Positions 21,416 through 31,826 of a stretch of 64,000 nucleotides of DNA are shown one piece after another. The position numbers were made by a program, and so were the translations under genes. The stretch spans positions 30,468,063-30,532,062 of the forward strand of contig CM020619.1 of assembly GCA_009829735.1 (NCBI GenBank). The letters are read 5' to 3'. Each line of letters starts with the position of its first letter. Position 1 is the first letter of the stretch. The stretch comes from Pyropia yezoensis (lineage: Eukaryota; Rhodophyta; Bangiophyceae; Bangiales; Bangiaceae). The notes beneath the pieces are model-generated. The model had not been told where the DNA came from. It made no database searches and worked only from the letters and a program-made list of their open reading frames with translations.

Positions 21416-24016
21416 ATGGCGCTCGACCGCCCTGCCTTTGTGCCAGCAGTAGCGGCCGCCACCGCGGCCGCCGATGTCGGCCGCTCCGCCTTCGCGCCCG
21501 CCCGCCCGACAAGACGACCGCGGCACGCGACGCGCGTGGGCGCCCCCGCTGCCGCCGCCCCCCCCGCGAGGATGGCCCTGGCGGTGGCCCGGCCTGCGGC
21601 GACTCCTTCCCCGACCCCCTCCTCTGGCGGCGCGCCGCCGCTGCCGCCCACCCCCGCAGCCGCGTCGGTCGTTATCGACGTGCCCGTGGCACCCACGGGC
21701 CCGACGCCGTGCCCCCGCGGGTTTCCCAATGGCTCTGCCGGCGCGGGCGCGTACCGGCTGGACGCGACCGAGGAAGGCCTCCCCCTCACCTACGACATTG
21801 CCGCCATTGAGCGGTACTGGAAGGCCCGCCCCGCCGAGCTCCGCGCCCGCACCTGGCGCGTCATGCGGCTGGCAGGGCCCTTTATTGCCGCTCTCACGCT
21901 GGACATGAAGACGGGCGCGATTGCCGGCAAGGGCCGCGCCCGCGCGGCCGAGCTGCGGGAGCTCCTCACCGCCCTTGGCGCGTCGTGGATCAAGCTGGGC
22001 CAGGCGCTGTCGGTACGGCCCGACCTCATTGGCCCGGGAGCAATGGAAGAGCTCCAGCAGCTGTGCGACGCGGTGCCGTGCTTCTCGTCTGACGTGGCGC
22101 GCAAGATGATTGAGGAGGAGCTGGGCCTCCCGGTTGACGAGGTCTTTTCGAGCCTGTCGGAGGAGCCCATCGCGGCGGCCAGCCTCGGCCAGGTCTACCG
22201 GGGCGTGCTACGCGGGTCGGGCGAACGGGTGGCGGTTAAGGTGCAGCGGCCAGACATGCTGCGGAACGTCAGCCTGGACCTCTACCTCATGCGTCGCCTG
22301 CTGAGCGGCGTCCAGAAGGTGCAAAACCGGTTCACGTCTGTCAAGAGCGATCTTGTGGGTCTCCTCGACGAGTGGGCGGGCGGCATGTACAAGGAGCTGG
22401 ACTATGTCAACGAAGCCAACAACAGCCGCCGGTTCTACGACCTCGTCGCACCACGACTGGGGAGCGACAACCTGGTGGTGCCCGCCGTGTATCTGGGGTG
22501 GACCAGCCGCAAGGTGTTGGTGATGGAGTGGATTGACGGGAAGAAACTTGCCGAAGCGGAGCCTGACGAGGTCAAGGAGTTGCTGACGTTGGGAGTGGAA
22601 TGCTTCCTCATCCAGCTGCTGCAGACGGGCTTCATGCACGCGGATCCCCACCCGGGTAACCTGTTTCTCACGTCGACAGGCAAGCTGGCGGTCCTGGACT
22701 TCGGCCTTATGTCGAGCATCAGCGAGTCGTACCGGAACTCGTGTGTCAGCGCCATCATCCACCTGGCGAACCGCGACTATGAAAAGGTCGTCCAGGACTT
22801 CATCGACCTTGACTTCCTCTCTCCAGACACGGACCGTGTCAAGGTGCAGGCCGTGTTGGGGGCGATTCTGGACCAGGCCCTGACGGGGGGCGGCGCGAAG
22901 AGCATCAACTTTGCTTCGCTGTCGGATGAGCTCGCGGCGGTCACCTTTGATTTTGAGTTCTCAGTGCCACCATCGTTTGCCCTCATCCTGCGTGCCCTCT
23001 CTGTGCTCGAGGGCATTGCTCTGACTGGCGACCCCAACTACAAGCTGGTCATGTCTAGCTTCCCCTTTATCTCCCGCCACATTTTGACGAGCGACTCGCC
23101 CGCGCTCCGCACCACCCTCCGCGAGGTGCTCTACCGGGATGGCGCATTTTCGCCCGTCCGCCTGTCGGTGCTGATCAATTCCGCACAGGGCTTCCTCGGC
23201 GACACGGACGCGTTTGTGGATTTCGACACCCCCCCCGCGGATGGTTCTTCCGCGGCCGACGCGGTGGCCTTCCTGGCCAGCGATCAGGGCGCCCTCATCC
23301 GGGAGCTCCTGTCCGACGAGCTCGCGTCGGGCCTTGACGTGCTGGTGCGCCACAACTATGCACGCCTGCTGTCGGCGGTGGATAATGCATTTTCGCCACC
23401 ACGACTGCTTGCCGCGCCACTGGCGCCGCTCCGTGCACTTGCGGGCCTTGCCGCCGCGCTGCCGCCGCTGCCGCTGCCAGGGGGGCTCGCGCTGCGGCCA
23501 GCCAGCCCGTTGCTGCCGTTTGTGCCGCGCCTCGGTTTCCTGGACGAACGACAGGCAGGAGCAGCCGTGCGTCCGGGTGCGCCGTCGCCCGTTCTGCCCT
23601 CCTGGACGTCGGCGGTGGGCGGCGCCGTGACGGCTGTGCCGGCGGCAACGGGGTCCGTACCGGCCGTGGCAGCAACGCCCGCCTGGGCCGCCCCCGTTAC
23701 GGCCCCCCGACGTGGAGCACTGTCGGCCTTTCTTCCCCCCGTGACTGTGGAGGAGCAGAGGTACCTGCGCAACTTGGCGGACATCCTCGCCTACTTTTCG
23801 TCTCAGACGTCGGGGGGTGGGGCGGGCTCGGACGCCCTGCGGGTGCTCCTGCCCGAAGTAGTGCCCAAGTTGGGCGGCGTGGCCCGCCACGTGGTGGGCC
23901 GCCTCGGCGAGAAGGCCACCGCCCGGCTATTTGCCGAAATCATTGGGGCGCCCCCAACGTCGGTGGCGCCCGCGGTGGTACCGGTCAATGGGGCAGGGGT
24001 GGTGGTGGATGTCTAG
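21416..24016 (+). CDS. ABC1/UbiB-family atypical kinase, probably plastid
   Basis: An intronless gene of 866 codons. ABC1K (ADCK/UbiB) proteins are atypical kinases/ATPases acting on prenylquinone metabolism; in plastids they associate with plastoglobules and thylakoids. The family-specific KxGQ motif (KLGQ) is near residue 191. An Ala-rich loop (AAASLGQVYRG) precedes the lysine segment VAVKVQRP near 271. The catalytic-type HADPHPGN lies near 407 and the metal-binding DFG near 427. The first roughly 125 residues are Ala/Arg/Pro-rich with few acids, like a plastid transit peptide. The C-terminal half beyond about residue 600 is Ala/Pro-rich and longer than in typical members. The start was chosen as ATG 21416 in CCACCATGG context after a C-rich leader. 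Confidence 0.93.
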   Translation: MALDRPAFVPAVAAATAAADVGRSAFAPARPTRRPRHATRVGAPAAAAPPARMALAVARPAATPSPTPSSGGAPPLPPTPAAASVVIDVPVAPTGPTPCPRGFPNGSAGAGAYRLDATEEGLPLTYDIAAIERYWKARPAELRARTWRVMRLAGPFIAALTLDMKTGAIAGKGRARAAELRELLTALGASWIKLGQALSVRPDLIGPGAMEELQQLCDAVPCFSSDVARKMIEEELGLPVDEVFSSLSEEPIAAASLGQVYRGVLRGSGERVAVKVQRPDMLRNVSLDLYLMRRLLSGVQKVQNRFTSVKSDLVGLLDEWAGGMYKELDYVNEANNSRRFYDLVAPRLGSDNLVVPAVYLGWTSRKVLVMEWIDGKKLAEAEPDEVKELLTLGVECFLIQLLQTGFMHADPHPGNLFLTSTGKLAVLDFGLMSSISESYRNSCVSAIIHLANRDYEKVVQDFIDLDFLSPDTDRVKVQAVLGAILDQALTGGGAKSINFASLSDELAAVTFDFEFSVPPSFALILRALSVLEGIALTGDPNYKLVMSSFPFISRHILTSDSPALRTTLREVLYRDGAFSPVRLSVLINSAQGFLGDTDAFVDFDTPPADGSSAADAVAFLASDQGALIRELLSDELASGLDVLVRHNYARLLSAVDNAFSPPRLLAAPLAPLRALAGLAAALPPLPLPGGLALRPASPLLPFVPRLGFLDERQAGAAVRPGAPSPVLPSWTSAVGGAVTAVPAATGSVPAVAATPAWAAPVTAPRRGALSAFLPPVTVEEQRYLRNLADILAYFSSQTSGGGAGSDALRVLLPEVVPKLGGVARHVVGRLGEKATARLFAEIIGAPPTSVAPAVVPVNGAGVVVDV

Positions 24017-24428
24017 GCCTCGCTCATTCTTCTTCAAGATGGGAGACGGTTCGGGGGTTTGTTTTTTTGTTGTGTCGGCTAGCGCGTTTGATGTAAGAAA
24101 TGTACAGTGCCGCAGTCAGTGACACGCGACTGCCGAGTTTCTATATACTTCCATACTGTCTTGCGTGCTCACCACCGTCGCACGCAGCCAGTTGCTCGTC
24201 ACTCGAGCAATCAATGAACAGCTCTAGCCTCTGTCAGGTGCGTAGAGCATGAAAGGCTGTCGTACACGGACGGACGTGCATTGTAAAAAAAAACGCCAGC
24301 AAGAGACGAGAACGAATGGCGTGCAAGCAACCAACATCTTCGCCCATCACTCCTCACATCCCCCACCACCACTTCGCCATCATCCTCCGCCCGCCCAACC
24401 ACCCGCCCACATCGCCCCCCTTCCCCCC
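24017..24428. other. Convergent intergenic region
   Basis: About 410 bp between the ends of ABC1K (+) and alpha-SNAP (-). It is T- and A-richer than the genes, as expected for two 3' ends. No gene or clear terminator motif is seen. Confidence 0.5.
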
Positions 24429-25343
24429 TTACAACAAGTCGTCTTCCACTGCACTCTTCATCCCCTTCTTGATCGTCAGAAGCAGCGCCGTCCGTGCGGG
24501 GTCCAGCTTGCCCACGCTGTCGTACTCGACGCATGCCGACGTGAACGCGTCAACATCACCCGCCTCGGTGGCAGCCACCACCCCCTCCAGCAGCCGCCCC
24601 TCGCGGGTGCCCGCCAGGCTCGCGTCGAGACTCTCAAAGCGGTCGAGCGCGCGGCGGCTGGCGACAACATCCCCCCCAGCCGCGACACACAGACCCGCGC
24701 TGAGCAAGTGCTCCCGCGCGCCATACTTGAGCAGCGGGCTGTCGAGCGCCTCGGTGGCGACCGCCTCGAACGTCGCGGCCGCCTCGGCGTACGCGCCACG
24801 GCCCGCGGCGAGGCCCGCCACCTTGGCGCGGCACGCCGCGGCGCTACTCTTGGCGTCCTCGCCCGTGTAAAAGTCCGCCGCACGGGCATAGGCGGCCTCG
24901 GCGGCGGCAGCATCGCCGCCCGCCTCGTGGAGCTCGGCAATGTCCTTGACCAGGCGGGCGCACTGGGAAAAATTGGGCGACGACGCCTGCGTGTAGAGCC
25001 GCACCGCGTCCTCGAGGCTCTCGACCGCCGCCGCGCGGCCGTCGGGGGCGGCCTTGTACGCCTTGGCCGCGTCCGCGTACAGGCGGGGCGCGCCGTACGA
25101 CGCGTCGGGCGACGCCTCGGCAGCGGCAGCGGCGGAACGGTAGGCAGACCCGGCGTCGGCGTAGCGCTTGGCCAGCTTGTATGCGCCGCCCGCCTTGGCA
25201 AACAGCTCCGACGCCTCCTCCGCGCGGGCGCCCGCAGAGGAAGAGGAGAAGAGGGAGCGGAGGAAGCCGGGGTTTTTGGCGCCGGCTAGCTTGGCCGTCG
25301 CCTCGTCTTGCAGCCGCCGCGCCCGGACCACATTGTCCGCCAT
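24429..25343 (-). CDS. Alpha-SNAP (soluble NSF attachment protein)
   Basis: 304 residues, close to the usual length of about 290-300. Alpha-SNAP binds assembled SNARE complexes in the cytosol and recruits the ATPase NSF to take them apart after membrane fusion. The sequence shows the successive TPR-like helix pairs of the family: AEELFxKAGxAYKLAK-type helices near 40-65, then AKAYKA, AVxLYTxA, RLVKDIAELHEAGGD, AxxFYTGEDAKSSA, and a C-terminal part ending in acidic residues plus Leu-Leu (EDDLL), with DPARTALLLTIKKGMK before it. The acidic, Leu-rich C-terminus is what stimulates NSF in known members. ATG 25343 was chosen, giving MADNVVRARR. A run of C on the coding strand lies about 20 bp upstream. 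Confidence 0.93.
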   Translation of the reverse strand: MADNVVRARRLQDEATAKLAGAKNPGFLRSLFSSSSAGARAEEASELFAKAGGAYKLAKRYADAGSAYRSAAAAAEASPDASYGAPRLYADAAKAYKAAPDGRAAAVESLEDAVRLYTQASSPNFSQCARLVKDIAELHEAGGDAAAAEAAYARAADFYTGEDAKSSAAACRAKVAGLAAGRGAYAEAAATFEAVATEALDSPLLKYGAREHLLSAGLCVAAGGDVVASRRALDRFESLDASLAGTREGRLLEGVVAATEAGDVDAFTSACVEYDSVGKLDPARTALLLTIKKGMKSAVEDDLL

Positions 25344-25983
25344 GGTGCGGCGGAAGGAGCAAGGGGGGGGGGGGGGGGCGCGACGCGACCGCACACAGCG
25401 TCGGCGGGGGTTGAGGGAGGGCAGCGGCGGGCAATATGAAGAAAAAAAAGAGCGTACCGTTGTGGTCTTGGTCCCGACTGAGCGTCGTGGACGGCAGGGC
25501 AAGAGGAGGGCGGAGGCAGGGGGGTAATGCAGAGGGGCAACGAGGCTGGCCACGGTGATGGCGGCCACGGTGCTTTTCGACAGCGTGCAACGGGCGCGTG
25601 GACGCGTCTCGGGCGTGTTGCATCCCGTGCGGACAGTCGGGTGGTGACGGAGGTGTCCACACGTGGCAGGCCGTCACTCTTGTCGCGAAACAAATTGAAC
25701 TAATAATTCGTTCCGTGACGAGATTTTCCGCAGGCACACCACATTGTTTTTGGGTGCACAGAGGGCTGCGAACGATCACGACAACGACGCCGTCTGCACG
25801 CCCGTCATCGAACTCAGCAACCAGCATCAACCCCCCTTCTCGGCCCTGCCCCTACGCCCCCCCCCCCCGCTGCTCTGTCGTGCCCCGGTGAACGGCTCGC
25901 CTCCCTTCTCCTCCACTTCACCCTTTTTTTGTCTTCCTTTTTTTCTGCTTTCCCGTCCGTCCCCGGTGTCCTGCCCACTGAGA
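25344..25983. promoter_or_regulatory. Divergent intergenic region with pyrimidine leaders
   Basis: 640 bp between alpha-SNAP (-) and the next gene (+), probably a two-way promoter. Both sides carry polypyrimidine leaders on the coding strand: a long C run (G run on the plus strand at about 25364-25379) for alpha-SNAP, and a C/T tract at about 25900-25975 for the plus-strand gene. No TATA box is obvious. Confidence 0.45.
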
Positions 25984-26624
25984 ATGCTGCTCCGCCATGC
26001 TCGCCGCCTCGGGCGGCGGTTCCCCCCACCCCCCGCCCTCCCCTCCCACCCCCGGCGGGGCATCACCCTCCTCGGCCACGGGGCGGGGAGCCCTCCCCCC
26101 CCCCCCCGACCGCCACCGACCTCCTCACCGGCGCGCTCGGTACCGACCCGTCGTCGCCGGCGGCGGCGGCGCCACTGTCCCTGCCCGACCGCCTCGCCGC
26201 GGCGGCGGCGCTGGTCGCCGCGACGGGCGTGCCAATGACCACCACCACCTGGGCACGGCTGACCAGCCGCGCCGAGGGCGCTGCCGCCGTTGCCGCCGCC
26301 GCCGCCGCCGCCGCGCCGGGGCTGACGCCCCACGCCCGCGCGCTGGTCCTTCCCGCTGCCGCCGACGGCGCTGCGGGGAGCGGCGCCGGCGCCGCCGGCG
26401 TACCGTCGGCCGAAGCGGTAGCGGCGGCGGCAGAGGCGGCGACCGCAGCACCGTCGGCGGCGGCGGCGGCGGCGGTGGCGGCGGCGGGGATGCCGCCCAA
26501 CCTCACCATTGACCCGCGGGTGTACAAGGTGCGCTCGTACCGGGGGCTGTGGACGGAGCGCCGCAAGGTGCTTCGGGGGGAGGCAGAAGCGGACGCGCGG
26601 GCCGCGGCTGCGGAAGGCTCGTAG
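25984..26624 (+). CDS. Hypothetical protein, possible mitochondrial presequence, frame break
   Basis: ATG 25984 follows a pyrimidine-rich leader and opens with MLLRHARRLGRRF, an Arg-rich amphipathic start like a mitochondrial targeting sequence. That frame gives way to a second frame at the run of 13 C at about 26095-26107. The second frame continues Ala-rich and ends with a natural-looking segment (NLTIDPRVYKVRSYRGLWTE...) and a stop at 26622-26624. A one-base error or real indel in the C run, or a short intron, would explain the switch. Family unknown. A minimal alternative is a 130-codon protein from ATG 26235. Confidence 0.45.
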
Positions 26625-27408
26625 GTGCTCTTGAGGGGGGGGGGGGGCGGGGTGGCTGGCGTCTTTGAGGGGGGCGGGATGGGTCGGCGGAGTCGTCCAC
26701 TTTGGCTCTTGGCGTCGCACCGCCGGTGCGGCCGTGTGGGGGGAGGGGATTGAATGGGCGCTGCGCATTCAATCGCGGTGACGACAGTGGAGGTGGGGGG
26801 GGGCTCGGGGGCGTGGCGGCGCGCCCGCCGGAGGGTTCCGGACCACGCTGCCTGCGGGACGTCTGTTGGCGAGCGACACTGAACTGCCCAGTGCGGGCAG
26901 CAGGTCGGTGCGAGGGAGAGGCAAGGGAGAAGGGCGGGTAGGGGAAAGTGGCGAGTGGTGTGGTTGTGTGGCGACTGTGCGGGGGAGGGCGCCGCTGCTG
27001 TCGAGGCCGCTGCTGGGGAGGCCGTGGCCGTTGGCGTCGATAAGCGTATCCCGCCGGGCGGAGCAGGGGGTGGGAATGACGCGTTGGGGGGGGGGGGGGG
27101 GGGGGGGGGGGCTGCATCTGGGCGTTGCCGCTTCTGCCGTCCGTCTGGCGGGTTGTGCTCCACGCGCCTGCCTTCCGCCCGCGCTCTCGGCACGCGCGCC
27201 ATCGTCGGAGCGGGGGAAGGGGAGGGGAGAAGGATTCGTTTGGTGGGAGGGAGGAAGGGTTCTTTAGGATGGGAGGGTCGGGGTGGGTCGTTTACTTTTG
27301 GCGCTCCCAAACCCGCGCAGTCGCGGCCAGCGTCCGTTTTCTCTTTGTTCTTGTTTGTTGTCCGCGGGGGGCCTCTCGCGCAGTGTGCACGCGTGCGTGC
27401 CCCCCCCG
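26625..27408. other. Intergenic, G-rich runs
   Basis: About 780 bp between convergent 3' ends, with G runs of 9 to 26 bases (the longest near 27084-27110). Several frames stay open because of base composition. No gene is supported. Confidence 0.5.
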
Positions 27409-27691
27409 TCAGGAACAGTTGCCGCTGCCATCACAGTCGCCCGGCCCGAGCGTCAGGTCCCCGTCGGCGAGCCGCACCAGCCACCGCACGTACTTTTCGG
27501 CGGTGGTGGTGGTGGCGGCGGCGGCGCCCGCGCCGTCGAGGGCGTCCATCAGCGGCGAGTCGGGGGTGCGGAACTTGCGGGCGTACCACTTGGGCGACGC
27601 CCGCAGGGCGGGCTCAAACGGATAGGTGCCGCCGCTGGGGGCGGCGGCGGGGGGAGGGGCGGGGGTGGTTCCGCCCAAGGAGGCGGCGGCA

Positions 27692-27737
<46 letters not shown>

Positions 27738-29586
27738 GGTCTGCGTCCACCTCGTCCACCGTCAGCGGGTGCTGGTGGCCGACGCGCCCCTTGTACGTCC
27801 ATCGCACGTCACGGAGGCAGTTAGAGACGACGCTCGGACGCCACGCCGTCGACGCACGCACCAGGCTGACAAAGTAGTGCTCCGCCGCGTCGGCGGCGTA
27901 CGCAAACGCCATCAGCGACCGCCGTGCGGCGGCGCCGCGGGCGGCGTAGGCGACAAAGCCCCGGTGGAGGATCATCCACGCCTCGGCGGTGCCCAGCGCG
28001 CCCGCCGTCGACGCGTAGAGGGGGGATGACGCCGCCGCGCCCGTCGCGGCGTCGGCCAGGATGGGCGTCAGACCCGCCGCCGCGGCGGCGGCCGGCGCCG
28101 TCGCCGTCGCCGCCGCCGCCCCCCTTGCCGTTGCCGACCGGCGGGCGGTGGCGTTGAGGGCGGCGGGGGAGGCGTCGCCAAAGTCGGCGAGCGCCGGGTC
28201 GAGGAAGAGGTAGCCGAGGCGGTCGTGCTGAATGGTGGCCGTTGCGGGCGTGAGGGTGGTGGTAAAAAAGGTGCGCGGCTTGCGGGCGACCAGCGGGTCG
28301 GCCAGCAGCCGCCGTTGGGTGGTGATGGGCAGCAGCGGGTAGTCGCTGCCACTCAGGTTGAGCCAGTACGTCCACGGGGTGGCGGAGCTGAGCGCCACCT
28401 CCATCGCGTCGAGGGTGTTGAGGACGAGCGAGACGCCGCGGTAGGTGAGGGGCGCCCGCTCCATCACCACCACGTTGGCCGCGTACGCGGGGGTGGCCGC
28501 GAGGGTGGCCAGCACCGGGGACAGGGCCGCATCGGGGATGGACGCGTCAAAGTGGACGGCGTAGGTGTTGCGGGGGTGGTGGATGCGCGACAGGAGGCGG
28601 GGGAAGAGGGGGAGGTTGGCCTCGGACACCTGCACAAAGATGGCCATGTCCGCCTCGGGCGGATCCACCGACGCCCCAGTCGGGGGCACGCCGGGGGGGG
28701 GGTGCACCGACGGGGGGGTGGCCCCAGACAGGTTGGGGCGGTCCCCCGCGCGCAGCGCCATGGCAGGCGCCGCCGGCACAGTAGCGCTGTCGCTGCCACC
28801 GGCGGTGCCAGCCGCAGGCGGGGGACCCCCACCCCCCAAACCCCTTGCCGTGTGGCCGCCACCGCCGCCGCCACCGCCACCGACGCCACCGACGCCACCG
28901 CCGCCACCGCCGCTGCTGCTGCTGGCAGCAGTGACGCCACTGCCGCTGTCGCTGTTCCCCGCCAAAGGGGGGCTGCCACCACCGCCAGCCGCCACCCCCC
29001 CGCCGGTTGCGCCTCCGCCGCCGCCGCCGCCGCCGGCCGCCGCCGCGCCGCCATCCCCCGCTGGCGCCGTGTACGCATTGAGCGTGACGCCCCGCACGCC
29101 CAGCGCCGGGAGCGGCCACAGCGACAGCGTCGCCCGGTGGGGGGCGCCCGACGCAGCCGCAGCCGCCACCGACGCAGCCGCCTTTGCCGCCGCCGCCGCT
29201 GCCGCCGTCCTCGTTGCGGCCACCGCCGCGGCCGCGGAATCGGCTGCTGCGGTCACCGCCGCCCCCGCCGCGGCCGCCGCCGACCGCGCTGTGACGCGCA
29301 ACGTGGTGTCCGCCGCGGCCGCCGCCGCCGCCGCCGCCGCGGGGGCGGCGGCGGCCGTGCCGCGGCGCCACCATTCTGGCACGTAGATGCGGGAGCCGCC
29401 GGTAGCATCGGCGACAACGGCGGCGGCGTCGGCGTCTGGGGCGGCAGCGGCGCCGCCGCCTGTCAGCGGGCTTGCCGATACAACGGCCACAGCGGCGGCG
29501 GCAACGGCGGCGGCAGCAGCCGCCACCACCGCGGTGCGGCTAGCACGGCAGAGGCGGCGGCGGCGGCACCAATGACACGTCCGCAT
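27409..29586 (-). CDS. GT14 (Core-2/I-branching, xylosyltransferase-like) glycosyltransferase
   Basis: 725 residues with the layout of a type II Golgi enzyme: a short Arg/Cys-rich cytoplasmic start, one hydrophobic anchor (about residues 18-40), a long Ala/Gly/Ser/Pro-rich stem to about 310, then the catalytic domain. Family marks include FVQVSEANLPLFPRLLSRI near 316, VHFDASI, APLTYRGVSLVLNTLDAM and the hallmark NLSGSDYPLLP near 411. GT14 enzymes transfer GlcNAc, xylose or, in plants, glucuronic acid to glycans of secreted proteins; which sugar is used here cannot be told. The stem is much longer than usual and is full of Ala/Gly runs, so part of it could be repeat expansion. The start ATG 29586 gives the short tail plus anchor expected. 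Confidence 0.85.
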
Positions 29587-30791
29587 AATGCGCTGGGAGA
29601 CGGTGCGAGCAGATGAAGGGGGTGAGATGGAAAGAGGGGGGAGGAAAGGGCAGAGAGGTCGGTGGAGAGCGGAACAGAGGGGCGGGACGGAGGAGAGAGG
29701 GTACAGAGGTGAGGAGAGGTCAGAGCGGTGGGCAGGGGGGGGAGGAAGGAGCCGGCGTCACCGACGCTGCGGGGAGGGGGGGAGCAAGGAGGAAAGAGCG
29801 ATGGATGAGCGGGGGATGGGATGAGCGTGTGGGGAGGATAAGGTGGAGGCGGGGCGGGAGGCGAAGGTCGTCCGCCAGGGGCGACGCCGGATTAGTGGGG
29901 GAAAACATGGAGGTAGCGGGGTGAGGGTTGGGGGGGGGGGGTGGGGGGGGGGGGGGCACAGCTGGCCACGCACCCTGGACTGGTGGCAGGGGGGGGAGGG
30001 GCGGGGGGGGGGGGGGGAAGAGGGGGAGAGAAGAAACTGCCGCTCCCACCGCTGAGGTGGCCCCCGCCGCCGCCGCCGCCGCCGCGGCTTCCACCCCTGC
30101 CCCCCCCTGACGGTACGGCGGCACCCCCCCCCCCCCCCCGGTCCACGCCCGCGTGGCGGGCCCACGCACAGTGGCCACCCCCACCGCCACCGCTCCTCTG
30201 CTCCCCCCCCCCCCCAACAAGGGGGGGTCCCCCCCCCCCCACGCCACCCGCCCTCCCCCCCCCTCTTCCCCCCTCCCCCCCACCGTCAGGACGTCAGGGC
30301 GCCCCCCCCCCCCCCCACGTCGGGGTTGACACTGGCCGCGGCAACGAGGCGGCGGTCCGCTGCCGCCCACACCACCCCCCCCAACCCCCCCACCCACCCC
30401 CCGGCCCCTGCCGCCCACCCTCACCACCCCCTGTCGCCCACCCTCATCCCCCTGCCGCCCACGCCCCTCCGTCCCTGCGCCGCTCCTACTCCCTCCCCCC
30501 CCCCCCCCGCCGTCACTGGGGCCCAGCGGGGGCGGCGCCCCTCTTGCAGCTGCCGCCCACGGGGCGCGGTGCCCGCGCGCCGTCCGCCGTTCGCCGTCCA
30601 CCCGCTGCCCTTTGCCGTCTGCCGTCTGCCCTCTGCCCTCCGTTGTCCGCCGTCCGACGCCTGCCTGCCCGTCAGCCGTCTACAGTATCACCCGGCCACA
30701 TGCACGCGGACGGCGCGCCGTACCCCGTCTGCCGTCTACCGCACGGCCGCGCGTGGCGGCGTGGCATGGAGACGGGCGCGTGTCCCCTCGG

Positions 30792-30823
<32 letters not shown>

Positions 30824-31050
30824 TTTGTGACGACGCGCTAGTAACGCCGCCGTCGACCCGTAGCGTGCGGGCCACCGCCCCCGCCGCCGCTTCATGCCGC
30901 CACCGCCGCCGCAGCAGCCGCCGCCGCCGCCGCCTTGGCTACCGCCGCCACCGCCGCACGCGCTGACCGTGCGTCCGCCCGCTGCCATCACCCCCCCGGC
31001 GCCGTGGGCGGCCCCACCAGCCGCCCGCGTCGTGGCGTGGGGGAGGGGGT

Positions 31051-31081
<31 letters not shown>

Positions 31082-31826
31082 ACCTCCCCACGCGGGAGTG
31101 GTAGCGTGCCGCCATGCCATGCCCTGCCGACGACGCGGGGAGCGCGCTCGCCGGCGGCCCCCCTCCCCGCCGCCGCCGGCGGGCCGCCCCAGTGTCCAGT
31201 CCTGTAATGGGGGGGGCTCGTTCGACGGGGCTCCGAGGCCGCCGCCACACGGGTGCCCCGCGTGAGACACGGTGCGTGCAGGGACAGACGCGTGCTGTGC
31301 GCAGCAAGGAGAGGGGGGGTGGGGGGCGGGGGGCGCGGGGGAGGGGGGGGGGAGCGTGCTTGGGCCTGCCGGCTCACGAGCGAGCCAACGTTCGCCGTCC
31401 CTCTCTCCTCTTTTTTTCTGCCACGTGCGCGAGGGCACCCCCGCGGGGGGTAGCGGCCGCTGCCTCCATCGCGCCCTGTTGGGAGGGTACTTACTGTATT
31501 GAGTTGTGTTTTTCTGGACTGTGCTTGCACCGGTGGCGAGAAGCCAACCCTGTTTGTCGGGCAACTGGTTGAGGCCTGCCACTTTTGCGCATCGGCATCG
31601 CAGCCTTGTCGCTGACAGTGGATCGAGCCGCCCAAGGGGGATGATCCTGGTGCTGTGGCGGGCGGCATCCTCTTCTCCCACCCGCGCCCCCTCTCCGTCC
31701 CCTCTACCGCCGAACACCTACCACCACCGCCTCTTTTCTTTCTCCTCCTCCTCGTCCGCCTGTCCCTTGCCTGTCCTCACCCATCCCTCCTTCCCCCTCA
31801 ACCGCCGCCTACTCCCTTCCCCCGCC
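29587..31826. other. Long GC-rich intergenic region with C and G tracts
   Basis: 2.2 kb between the divergent GT14 (-) and FKBP (+) genes. It holds many homopolymers, including 30 C at 30794-30823 and 28 C at 31051-31078, plus a CCGTCTGC-like microsatellite at about 30570-30670. Open frames on both strands are compositional. The last 100 bp are a C/T-rich leader for the FKBP gene, and the first 60 bp are the matching leader of GT14. Confidence 0.5.

Noticed and set aside
26063-27310. A 415-codon minus-strand Pro/Ala-rich frame
   Set aside because: It overlaps the better-supported 25984 gene and has only compositional residues.
31490-31515. ACTTACTGTATT shared with about 47090
   Set aside because: A single short match without flanking similarity; not enough to call a dispersed repeat.
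29720-31717. Several Gly- or Pro-rich frames between GT14 and FKBP
   Set aside because: They follow homopolymer runs, overlap on both strands and show no motif or gene-like start.
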